Assembly: GCA_020428535.1 (NCBI GenBank)
Contig: JAGQMS010000007.1
Coordinates: 1 to 39,245, forward strand
Length of the DNA: 39,245 nt
From: Candidatus Saccharimonadota bacterium
Lineage (GTDB): Bacteria > Patescibacteriota > Saccharimonadia > Saccharimonadales > JAGQMS01
Reading direction: 5' to 3'
Made by a program: the position numbers and the translations under genes. The stretch's first letter is position 1. Each line of letters begins with the position of its first letter. Positions 24,499 to 33,300 of this stretch are shown one piece after another. Below the pieces are notes generated by a model, which searched no databases, was not told the DNA's origin, and was given only the letters and a program-made list of their open reading frames with translations.

Positions 24499-25254
24499 CT
24501 ATTCTCCTGCCCTATCTATTACTTCTTTTGCCAATAGCTTGTAGCTCCTTGCGCCCTTTGACCATTTATCATATTCGCTCACCGGCAGTCCATGGCTTGG
24601 TGCCTCAGCCAGCCGTATATTCCTGGGGATCACCGTTTTGAATAAAAGATCCCCAAAATGTTTCTTCAATTCTTCTTGAACTTGTTTGGACAATGATGTT
24701 CGTTGATCATACATAGTCATTACTACTCCTAGTATTGATAAAGTTGGATTAGCGTTTGCCTGAATCTTCTGAACTATTTGTAGTAATTGGCTTATGCCTT
24801 CTAGGGCATAGTACTCAGTTTGAATCGGAATAAGAACTTGTTGCGCCGCACAAAGTGCATTGATGGTAAGTAGTCCAAGTGAAGGTGGGCAGTCGATCAG
24901 GATGTAGTCAGCAAGAACCCCATGCAACACTTCACGCAGTAAATTTTCGCGACCGTGTATATTTGTCATCTCCACTTCGGCGCCTGCAAGATTTGCGTTT
25001 GCAGGAATTAAAGAGATATTCTTTTGGTTGGTTAATGTCAGAACATCTTGAGCAGACTTCTTTTTTAGAAGCGCATCGTAAAGAGTGAACTGCATCGCCA
25101 TCTTGTCTATGCCAAAACCGCTTGTGGCATTACCCTGTGGGTCAGCGTCCACAACAACTACCCTTTTGCCAGATTTAGCTAGATACGAAGCTAGGTTGAT
25201 GACGGTCGTGGTCTTACCCACACCACCCTTTTGATTGAGCACTGCAATAACCAC
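24499..25254 (-). CDS. parA: Chromosome-partitioning ATPase ParA (Soj)
   Basis: This 251-aa deviant Walker A ATPase moves ParB-parS complexes over the nucleoid. The deviant Walker A KGGVGKTT is at residues 9-16, with DADPQGNATSGFG, the switch region IDCPPSLGLLTINAL and QTEYYALEGISQL. The start is GTG with GAGGG 9 nt upstream. It has no N-terminal DNA-binding extension, so it is the chromosomal (Soj) type. parB follows directly. A promoter TTGTGT-N17-TAATCT lies 30 nt before the start. Confidence 0.97.
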   Translation of the reverse strand: MVIAVLNQKGGVGKTTTVINLASYLAKSGKRVVVVDADPQGNATSGFGIDKMAMQFTLYDALLKKKSAQDVLTLTNQKNISLIPANANLAGAEVEMTNIHGRENLLREVLHGVLADYILIDCPPSLGLLTINALCAAQQVLIPIQTEYYALEGISQLLQIVQKIQANANPTLSILGVVMTMYDQRTSLSKQVQEELKKHFGDLLFKTVIPRNIRLAEAPSHGLPVSEYDKWSKGARSYKLLAKEVIDRAGE

Positions 25255-25283
25255 TTTTTATTTCCCTCTTGAATCTTAATAAC

Positions 25284-25312
25284 AGATTACACCTGAAAGC
25301 TAACAAACACAA
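25284..25312 (-). promoter_or_regulatory. Promoter of parA-parB
   Basis: Minus strand: -35 TTGTGT (25307-25312), 17-nt spacer, -10 TAATCT (25284-25289), 29 nt before the GTG start. It lies in the 81-nt gap after the 1337-aa surface-protein gene; no terminator for that gene is clear. Confidence 0.5.
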
Positions 25313-25335
25313 GAGGTTTCATATCATGTAGCTAT

Positions 25336-28300
25336 CTAGTTAGAGTTGTGCGCTTCCTCAAGTGTAACCCTGAATCGATTGATTGTTACGCCTGTACCGC
25401 TATTTGTGTTTGAATCAGAACATACTGTGTAATATACGACGCTGGTAGTAGCTGGCTCATCTAGGAAGATAACTGTGCTCGAGGCCGTTTCGGGGTTGTT
25501 GGTTGTGAAAGTGCTAACTCTTGCACCTACAACTGTGCCTGAACCACATGTTGGTACTGAGCCGATTCCTCTTTCTACCCGAACCTGTACTGATCTGTCT
25601 GCAGTTGTAGTTGACGACACCTCCATAACTACACTTCCGGTAATAGCTTTAGTAGAAGATGAAGGAGTGATGTTCGGGTACGAATTATTGTTTTCTACTG
25701 CCGTATCCCAGTAATTAGTTGTATTGTTTGTGCTAACAACCGCATCCGAAGTACTGTCAATGAAGCTTCTTACTTGTCGTGTGCCGATGCAGTCAACCCA
25801 TGCACTACTCTCATAACATCTAAACTTTCCAAGGGTTGAATTATAATACATTGCTCCGTTATATCCGGTTGGGTCCGTGCCAGCATTTGATGAATCTAGT
25901 ACAAACACAATTCCTGTACTATCCGTCGTTGAGGAGCCGACTTGGACAATATTGCCACTGGTATCGACATTAAAGACCGGATTGCTACTTCCATCTTGAA
26001 TACTTAATGCGCTAGTTGATGTTGACATAATTGTTAACGCACCGCCGTTTGAAACTGTAAACACTCCTGTGCCACTTCTTTCGAGAGCTAATAAGTTTCC
26101 GCTAGCGCCAGTCTTATTTATATATATGGAGTTATTTGTAGATGAATCTACTTGTGCTGAACCTGGGCCGATTAATAAGAAACCACAACTTATGCTCTGT
26201 GATAGACATAGCGTCCCATCACCATCTGGTAGATAGATTGTTCTGTTGGTAGTTGCCGCACCAGCTACTACAGTTATGCTGTTTCCGTTGCTACTATTAT
26301 TAAATACGATCTGGCCGTTAGCACTTGACGCCGTGCCAATAACTAAGTGCCCACTGGCGTCAAATCCAGCCATAGCAACTCCAGAACTATTTTGTACTTC
26401 GAACAAATTAGCAATTTGTGTTGATGTACCTTGGATAATCAAACTCTTATTATTATCTCCCCCTGAATAAATTGATACTTCTGCGGCAGCATCCGTAGTT
26501 GATGCCGTATTTACAGTAACAAGGTTTGTGGCAGTTGCAGTTCCAACTGCAACCCAGTGATTTAGAGAATCAATTACAAATGTATTACTATCAAAATTCA
26601 AACTATTGTTTAGTGTCACACTACTACTATTTATAGTGAATGGATCCGAAGATGCATTTCCAACTGTAATTCCACCATTTGCTAATATTTCGCCACTGAA
26701 TGTTGCTTGGTTACTAGTTGTCAGCGATAGCGCTGTTGAACCACCGGTTATTAGATATAGATCATAGGAATCAGTTGTTCCCAGTACACCATTCGCCCCA
26801 AAAGCGTTACCGTTTTGATCAAAAGATGTACCCGATCCGCCTCCAGTCGGTGTAGTTGTGAGTTCAGCAATTGTCCATGAGCTACCAGCGACTGCATATT
26901 GAGCACCGGAAGAACCAGCCTGTGAACAGAGAACTTCATAATACTCATTTGCTGAGGTGGTTTGCACATATACTGATGAGCTATTAGTTGTATAGGCATC
27001 TGTTGTATTTCTAGCATACGAATAAGAACCGCTTGGCGAATTATAGGTGGTGCCATTCATCCTAACCTGACAGAAAGTAGTATTTCTACTTGCCGATTGA
27101 TTTGCGCCACTAATGTTATAACTAATCTTATACCAACCAGCAGCATCGAGATATACCCTTGTGTTGTTGGTTACATTATCATGCGTAAAGCCACTATCCT
27201 TCTTCGTTTCTGAATCCCAAGGTACAGCCGTAGGTGTTGCCGTGTTTAGATCTGTGCCACCTGTTGCGTCATAAGCTTGAATCAATAGTATTGAAAGTGG
27301 GCCACCGCTACCAGCTCCACCGCTTGTTAATGAGACCCACTGAATTCCATCATAACCTTCAAAGTCAGTGCCCGACCAGCGAATTGCACCTGCGGTTGTG
27401 CTGGTTGAATTGCCCAAAATGGCTCCGGAGCTAAAAGTCGTCAGACCTGTAAATGTTTGCCCACCATTTAATAATGCTACATTGCTAGAAAGATTGCTGT
27501 CGCTAATGGTTCCTGTAATTGCCGTCCCGTCAATATTAGTCAGGCCCGAACCATTACCGTTAAAACCAGTTGCCGTAATTGCACCCTCAACACTCAAATT
27601 CGCTACATAACCTCCGTCACTATTAACTAATGATAGTGTGGTATCACCGGTAGCATCAATAAGGTCTACACCCGTTGTGCCTGCGCCAGTCCGTTTTAAT
27701 GTCGATCCGATCAGATTAATTGTGCCGCTTGCCGAATTAAGAGTTAAGTCACCCGTCCCACCACTCTGAACAGTGATCGCTCCACTCCCGGAGATTGTAC
27801 TCGCGCCACTTATAGCTCCTACATTTGTTATGCCACCACTGCTATTGTTAAAACCACCGTTGTTAATCAGGCCACCTGCTGATATCGTAACTCCGTTGTT
27901 CACTGTTAGTGAATGCGATAACGTAAAGTCGCCTGCCGAACTGAAAGATGCGGCAGTAACACCATTTGTGATGATTGTGAGTCCGTTTGCATCGGTTGTA
28001 CCAAGTATAGCCGTTCCACCAAATGCGTTACCGCCGTTTTGGAAATATGATGATGCGCCACCAGAAGAATATTCTACTGTCCAATAAACTGTGAAGTCGT
28101 TTGTACCAGCTGGTGTCAATCCTGAAGTATCAAATGCAATTCCGATTGTATCGCCGGCTAAGAATGTGACCGTGCCACTATCGATGTTCTCTGCTTTCTG
28201 ACGGTTATTAGTTGAGTTCATAGTACAGGCGCCAGCCCCCACAGAAACACCGTTAACGCGCCACCTCAAATTCAACGTACCACCAGTTATATTTGCATTA

Positions 28301-29349
28301 TTCTTGATCAAACATGCCCTGAAACTACCGTCCGAAGGTGCAGTAAACCCGGTTACGCCACGTGTGTTTGAAACTGCAGTTGCGCTAGTGAAAATAAGTG
28401 TTTCTACCGCTAATCCTGTCGTAGTACCAGCAACGTTTGCAACACCAGCAGTATAGGTGCTCGTAAATGCATTTACGGTGTTACCCCCACCCGAGGTTAG
28501 AGAAGCCCAACCCGTACCATTGTAAACTTCCAGATCAGTACCGCTCCAACGTATGGTCCCAGCCGTGGTAGATGAGCTATTGCCAACAGTAACCCCTGAG
28601 CCGAATACGGCAGAACCCGTTTTATCAAGCGTCAAAACACTTATGCCATTACCTTTGAGATCAAGAATCTGTCCTGTTCCTGTTTGATTGATGCTAAGGG
28701 CGGCAGTAGTGCTATTGGCTGTCTGTGTTGAAGTTGGGCTAATTTGCGCCAGGTTATCCGCATTAAAGCTCGAAGTACCTGCGGCGTTCAGCAATAGCGA
28801 GGTTTTGAATGAAAATGGCACACCGCTAAGCTTCATTCTGCCAGTAGTAGAATTGACCATCTCGGTGTCCCAAGAGGGTGTTCCGGTACCACCAACGCGC
28901 ATGGTTATGTAGAGATCCTGGCTCCATGGAATGCTTGCACCAAACGGAGTTATCGAACCAAGATTAACTGAGATATAGCCATTGACGACTCTGACAGTGT
29001 TAGCGCCAGTTCTTGTCTCTACCCACCAACAATCATCAGTAGAAGAATTTAAGGAACAAACACCCTGGGCACTAGCTCCTGCAGCAGTAGTGTCATAGAT
29101 TTTGAATTCGACGTTATAGTCACCGTCTGGTACTAACGCTCCGGTGCTTTGTAAAATTCGAGCTTGGAAGTTGATCGTCGAGTTTGTGGCTGCCTGAGCT
29201 GAGCCAGTCGAGATGAATAACATCGTCAAGGTGGCTAGTAGAGTAAAGATTGCGCCGGATATCAATGTCGCACAATAACGCAAGAAATGCCCTCTTCCCT
29301 CAGATTCGGGGCATGACCATGCCTTTGCGATGTATCGCCTAAATATCAC
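25336..29349 (-). CDS. Giant secreted surface protein with duplicated modules (1337 aa)
   Basis: An unusually long signal peptide (residues 1-53: a 26-residue polar start, then a hydrophobic core ending SAQA, with cleavage likely after A53) directs export. The mature protein starts TNSTINFQARILQSTGALVPDGDYNVEFKIYDT, an N-terminal beta domain of a type seen in CPR surface proteins. The rest is Ser/Thr/Gly/Asn-rich, almost free of Lys, and beta-strand rich. A module containing IRWSGTDLEVYNGTGWASLTSGG and NGGNAFG..ILGTTD occurs twice about 1.2 kb apart. Near the C-terminus MYYNSTLGKFRCYESSAWVDC is followed by a final jelly-roll-like domain of about 150 aa. No sortase motif or C-terminal anchor is seen. 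The start is GTG with no ribosome-binding site; an in-frame TAA lies 6 codons upstream. Likely an adhesin or surface-layer component. Confidence 0.85.
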   Translation of the reverse strand: MIFRRYIAKAWSCPESEGRGHFLRYCATLISGAIFTLLATLTMLFISTGSAQAATNSTINFQARILQSTGALVPDGDYNVEFKIYDTTAAGASAQGVCSLNSSTDDCWWVETRTGANTVRVVNGYISVNLGSITPFGASIPWSQDLYITMRVGGTGTPSWDTEMVNSTTGRMKLSGVPFSFKTSLLLNAAGTSSFNADNLAQISPTSTQTANSTTAALSINQTGTGQILDLKGNGISVLTLDKTGSAVFGSGVTVGNSSSTTAGTIRWSGTDLEVYNGTGWASLTSGGGNTVNAFTSTYTAGVANVAGTTTGLAVETLIFTSATAVSNTRGVTGFTAPSDGSFRACLIKNNANITGGTLNLRWRVNGVSVGAGACTMNSTNNRQKAENIDSGTVTFLAGDTIGIAFDTSGLTPAGTNDFTVYWTVEYSSGGASSYFQNGGNAFGGTAILGTTDANGLTIITNGVTAASFSSAGDFTLSHSLTVNNGVTISAGGLINNGGFNNSSGGITNVGAISGASTISGSGAITVQSGGTGDLTLNSASGTINLIGSTLKRTGAGTTGVDLIDATGDTTLSLVNSDGGYVANLSVEGAITATGFNGNGSGLTNIDGTAITGTISDSNLSSNVALLNGGQTFTGLTTFSSGAILGNSTSTTAGAIRWSGTDFEGYDGIQWVSLTSGGAGSGGPLSILLIQAYDATGGTDLNTATPTAVPWDSETKKDSGFTHDNVTNNTRVYLDAAGWYKISYNISGANQSASRNTTFCQVRMNGTTYNSPSGSYSYARNTTDAYTTNSSSVYVQTTSANEYYEVLCSQAGSSGAQYAVAGSSWTIAELTTTPTGGGSGTSFDQNGNAFGANGVLGTTDSYDLYLITGGSTALSLTTSNQATFSGEILANGGITVGNASSDPFTINSSSVTLNNSLNFDSNTFVIDSLNHWVAVGTATATNLVTVNTASTTDAAAEVSIYSGGDNNKSLIIQGTSTQIANLFEVQNSSGVAMAGFDASGHLVIGTASSANGQIVFNNSSNGNSITVVAGAATTNRTIYLPDGDGTLCLSQSISCGFLLIGPGSAQVDSSTNNSIYINKTGASGNLLALERSGTGVFTVSNGGALTIMSTSTSALSIQDGSSNPVFNVDTSGNIVQVGSSTTDSTGIVFVLDSSNAGTDPTGYNGAMYYNSTLGKFRCYESSAWVDCIGTRQVRSFIDSTSDAVVSTNNTTNYWDTAVENNNSYPNITPSSSTKAITGSVVMEVSSTTTADRSVQVRVERGIGSVPTCGSGTVVGARVSTFTTNNPETASSTVIFLDEPATTSVVYYTVCSDSNTNSGTGVTINRFRVTLEEAHNSN
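26758..27417 (-). repeat. Duplicated module, copy 2, in the 1337-aa protein
   Basis: It encodes GNSTSTTAGAIRWSGTDF, then YDGIQWVSLTSGG, and further on DQNGNAFGANGVLGTTD. The same order of motifs occurs in copy 1. The copies are diverged at DNA level, so this is an old duplication. Confidence 0.65.
27980..28587 (-). repeat. Duplicated module, copy 1, in the 1337-aa protein
   Basis: It encodes GNSSSTTAGTIRWSGTDL, then YNGTGWASLTSGG, and further on QNGGNAFGGTAILGTTD. The matching glycine codons of the two copies are 1170 nt apart (28584 and 27414). Confidence 0.65.
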
Positions 29350-29558
29350 TTTTTTTGTTTTGGTTTTTTATTGCTTAGAGAGGTTTAAATCTCCCTGAGA
29401 CATTTTTGTTTTGATCTACGTTTTTGTTTTATCCAGCATCAGATTGGTGCTGTGATTTGATAGATCTGTTAATCAGATTACCACACATCATGGTTACGTT
29501 TCCACTGTTTTACCCCTGAAGTTTTCCACATAACAAAATATAACTAAGTAGCAGTCAA
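29350..29558 (-). promoter_or_regulatory. Promoter and long structured leader of the 1337-aa surface gene
   Basis: Minus strand: -35 TTGACT (29553-29558), 17-nt spacer, -10 TGTTAT (29530-29535), giving a leader of about 174 nt. Two small hairpins occur in it: ATCTG/CAGAT (29464-29478) and CAGCA/TGCTG (29434-29452), both containing ATCAGATT. The 3' part is A-rich on the transcript and lacks a Shine-Dalgarno. This fills most of the 226-nt gap 29350-29575, the longest stretch without a protein gene in the window. Confidence 0.45.
29368..29403 (-). other. Possible 11-residue leader peptide ORF
   Basis: ATG to TAA encodes MSQGDLNLSKQ, in the same frame as the 1337-aa gene and ending 18 nt before its GTG start. 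No Shine-Dalgarno precedes it. It could be a leader peptide, a readthrough extension or chance. Confidence 0.25.
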
Positions 29559-29575
29559 GTACTAGTAATTTAGTG

Positions 29576-30313
29576 CTACCTTAGGTTTAGGATATACCCC
29601 GTCAATAGATTCGTATCTACTGCCCGGTCTGCCTTGATGAAAATTAATAGATCAGATTTTATGAACAGTAGGGTTTGTACTCCAGATTTTTCGTTGACAC
29701 CTGCAAAGATCTTTTGTTGATCAATTTGTGTTAGAAGTTTGAGATAATTGCTGTCAGCAAATTTTTGGAGGTTATTATCCTGATCCACTTTAAAATAATC
29801 TGGCAGACTTTGCTCAGTAACCTCTATTGCGGTTTCACCAATTTTACTTTTAAAAGTATATAGCGCATCACCTGAGGGGGCCTTCCTTTCAACACCGCTA
29901 GATTGCTCTACACCGCTTGGAGTAATCACCTTGAAAGACGGTTCGACAGAAGTTGACCCCTTCTGTCTATCGCTAGTGCTATAATCTGTACTAACACCAG
30001 CTACCTGGTTAATGTCTTTACTTACGTTATTATTGGTAAGATGCCCAACTTGCCAATAAATAAATCCAGTGTTTAGGGCTACTGCACCTACGATTATCAT
30101 TTTAACTGATGTTGGGGTCCTTGAAATACCATTCAGAATGGCTTGTCGATTCTTTTTTGCTTTTTCTGATAGTCTTTTCCGCCAAACAGGCTCACTTGGG
30201 AGCCTTTCAAAGAGTGTCTGATTATCAAAGAGTTCAGCCATCTTTGACTCTAGATCTCCATCCGAGTCCCTCGTAGCATGAGATCCCCTTCTACCCCAAT
30301 TCTTCAAATCCAT
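29576..30313 (-). CDS. Single-pass membrane protein of unknown function, downstream of the kelch gene
   Basis: From the ATG at 30313 this is 245 aa (a GTG 18 bases upstream is also in frame). Residues 1-69 are charged and cytoplasmic (with WRKRLSEKAKKNRQAIL just before the membrane), a hydrophobic segment spans about 70-90, and about 150 residues lie outside. The outer part has a Ser/Val-rich linker (SSGVERKAPSGD), then a compact C-terminal domain, YTFKSKIGETAIEVTEQSLPDYF onward, ending with two hydrophobic strands (LLFIKSDLLIFIKAD). I do not recognise a family. It follows the giant kelch gene by 48 nt on the same strand and may be its partner. A TATACT box ends 6 nt before ATG, within an inverted repeat. 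Confidence 0.7.
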   Translation of the reverse strand: MDLKNWGRRGSHATRDSDGDLESKMAELFDNQTLFERLPSEPVWRKRLSEKAKKNRQAILNGISRTPTSVKMIIVGAVALNTGFIYWQVGHLTNNNVSKDINQVAGVSTDYSTSDRQKGSTSVEPSFKVITPSGVEQSSGVERKAPSGDALYTFKSKIGETAIEVTEQSLPDYFKVDQDNNLQKFADSNYLKLLTQIDQQKIFAGVNEKSGVQTLLFIKSDLLIFIKADRAVDTNLLTGYILNLR

Positions 30314-30316
30314 AAT

Positions 30317-30349
30317 GATAGTATAACTCACATAAATAAAGATACTATC
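30317..30349 (-). repeat. Inverted repeat at the start of the small membrane-protein gene
   Basis: GATAGTAT (30317-30324) and ATACTATC (30342-30349) are exact inverted copies around a 17-nt spacer. It lies in the 48-nt gap between the kelch gene and the 245-aa gene. One arm overlaps a TATACT box. It could be an operator or an mRNA hairpin; no U-run follows. Confidence 0.6.
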
Positions 30350-30361
30350 TGCCGGGGTCTG

Positions 30362-33300
30362 CTACGGTAGAGGACAGTCGGTATCTACGGTCTGTCTGCA
30401 GGGTGTATCCAGCGGCTGAAGCTCTCCACCAGTAAACGTTTTGCCATGGCGCAATCGTTTACTGGGGTCGGAAGTGAAGAATAGTGATAGGTCCGATATC
30501 GTTGGCCCACGATTCACGTCTTCAGGGTAGCCATAGGTTTGAGAAGCGTCAATCGAAATTGAGAAATAGTAGTATCTGGCACAGTTAATGTTACCGCCAG
30601 AGGAGTTTTTCGGAGTATAGACATTAACATCGCCTAAGTACGTGTCGCCGAAGTTAGTTTCTTGGCCCCATGTTGTCATGGTAGCCATAGTAGAAGAAGT
30701 ACCACAATCTTCATTTGGGTTCACAAGTGTGTCGAGATCATGCATCGAACTATACTTTACTTGCCATCGTGCGCCGATAGAGTTATCGATACCATTCATT
30801 AACCAGGATGTTGGAAATACATCTGTGTCGGTATCTATCATTCGAGAGTATTTGGCCACTTGTGGTTGAGATTTTAGAGTTGAATAGTACATTCGATCAC
30901 CTGAGGAAACGAAACTACTACATCCTCCAGCGACAAGGAACATCCTACCGCTATTGTATACGACCGCCGCGCCATAACGATCACCGCTGTACCGCACATT
31001 GGTTTCGTACCATTCGCCCACACCGGTAGGGTTATTGCCATCGGAAATGATAGTGTTCGCACTAATCGGGGCAATTAGCACATTAGGCTTGCAGGTAGTT
31101 GAGGCGGTTCGGCCACCGACAAGGTATATATATCCATTGGCAGCAAAGCCGTCAGCATCCTTAATTGGATCTGTTAGGCTAGTTGAATATGTCCAGCTCC
31201 CCGCCGAGCCGTCTTGGATTGTGTAAATAGTGCCCGCCGTCACCGTTTTACTAGCACTTACTGTCATGGAGGTACCACTCGCAACGGATGATATTGTTGC
31301 ACGTGAGCCATCGGGATATTGCACAACACTACCGACTTGGCTCGAAGTCCAAGAGGTACCAGAGCCAGTAACTGTAGTTCCTGATTGAGATATGGTGCCC
31401 GTTTTGTACCCAATAGTTGCAAATTGCGTGTCAGAAAGATAGTTTGTGCCATCATAGCCGCCAAGTATATAAAGGTTATTTGCATATGCCACGAGCGTAT
31501 GACCAGCTCTTGCAACATTAAAGGCCGTGGTTGACTGCCAGTTGGAGGCTATATCACCACCACTTGACAGCTTTGGGCTAACGTAGACAGTGGTTTGTGC
31601 AGTGCCGCTAGCATTGAAGCCTCCAGTGACATATATCCTGTTCTCCCATACTGCTGCACCGAACTGAGTTCTCGCTTGAGCACCACTCCCGGTGTCGCCA
31701 ACACCTTTTGTTGCCCCGCTCCCTGCCCAGGTCGGGTTGCCACTAGATAATGAAGAGGTGTAATAAACAGTGCTCACCGCGGTCGTAGATGCCGCACCTG
31801 TCTGGCCACCAACATAGTAAAGGGTGCCGCCAGCATTGAGAAGCTTCCCCCACGCTCGCGCTGCCGGGAGAGCTCCACCAGAGGACCAGCTACCAACAGT
31901 TCCATACGCGTCGATGGCCGCATAATATGTGTTGGTTGATAAAGTAGTACAAGCCATATCCGTGCATCCGCCGGCATAATAAATATAGCCATTCATCACA
32001 GTCGCACTTCCACCTACCCGATCAACACCCAAGGTATTACCCGCCGTAGCATTATTTACGGCACCACTTTCGTTGTTATATATTTGGAAAGTTTGAATGT
32101 TGTCCGTAGGTCCAGTAGGATTGACGCAGCTTGTCGGGGCATTTCCACTAATACACCCACCAATCACATAGGCATAGGAGTTTGATATAGCCAAAGACAA
32201 GCCCCACCGCTGCTGGATACTAACTGAGGACACTACGAAGTCAGCGATACTTCCATTAGTAACGTCAATCTTGGCAAATTCGATGTCGGCAAGAACACCT
32301 CCACCGCCAGAACTACCATCATAACCACCGACAATATATAGATATCCATTATACCCATACGCCGCTCCACGACGACGACCATAAAAAGTTAGACTCGTAG
32401 ACTCGTAGAACGTCGTACCGCTAACAGCCGTGACATTATTGCTATTATCAAACTTCGCGTAGCGAGTTGTTTTTAGGTCGCTCAATCCTGGAGCGAGTCC
32501 ACCTATAAGATATATATAGTTGGCATACACTGCTCCCGCCATGGCACCAAGACCAGTCCCAGAGGCAGAGTTCCCAGCTCCGTCAGTAGCTGTTCCGATT
32601 AATGTCTGACCCGATGTACTGCAACTTGAGCTGACAACAACATTTGAGGTGTCAATATTACATTTATAAACATTCTGAGTCATGCTAGTGCAGCTTACGG
32701 TGGTGTTTGAGGTACATCCACCAAAAATATACAGATTCCCAGGGTATGTTCCTGCCGAAGCTGGGTTAGCCCTGGTGTAAGCGAATGCATAAGATACGTT
32801 TGTGGCGCCGATTGTGCCCAAAGTTTTGCTTGACCATGAGCTTATAGTCCCATCAGCCGCCGGAGTTGTGTAATAGACGCTGTTTACGCTTGGCCAACCT
32901 CCAACAAGGTAAATCGTACCGTTGAATGTGGCAGTACCAGAAGAAGCCATATTAGTCGGCAAATTTGTTGAATTAACACAATAAGATGCAGAGTATGATC
33001 CGCTACAAGCAGCCGGCTTTGTCAATGAGCCGTCACTACCTATTGATGTATAAATTATTCCATTCGAAGCGGAACCGCAGTTTGCCACCGTGCAACCTCC
33101 CATGATGTAGAGAAACCCATTCTGGAGCACTGTATTATTGAGAATATTCCCCACCGTCGCTACTCCGGGGAGATCACAACCATATGGAGAACCGCCACTA
33201 CACGGCGCAGTTCCACTTGGCACAGAAGAAGCTACGGTACTGGCTTCCCCCTCAACATTAATTACTCCATAATCAACGTCCAGAACCGTGTCAGTACAAG

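Noticed and set aside
23630-25335. Search for a parS site near parA-parB
   Set aside because: No 16-bp parS-like palindrome was seen. CACGTG cores at about 2395, 10250, 28355 and 36545 lie in coding sequence and lack matching flanks.
29522-29530. DnaA-box-like TTTTCCACA near an AT-rich stretch, close to parAB
   Set aside because: Only a single box is present and no dnaA or dnaN gene is nearby; it overlaps a promoter. Not enough for an origin.
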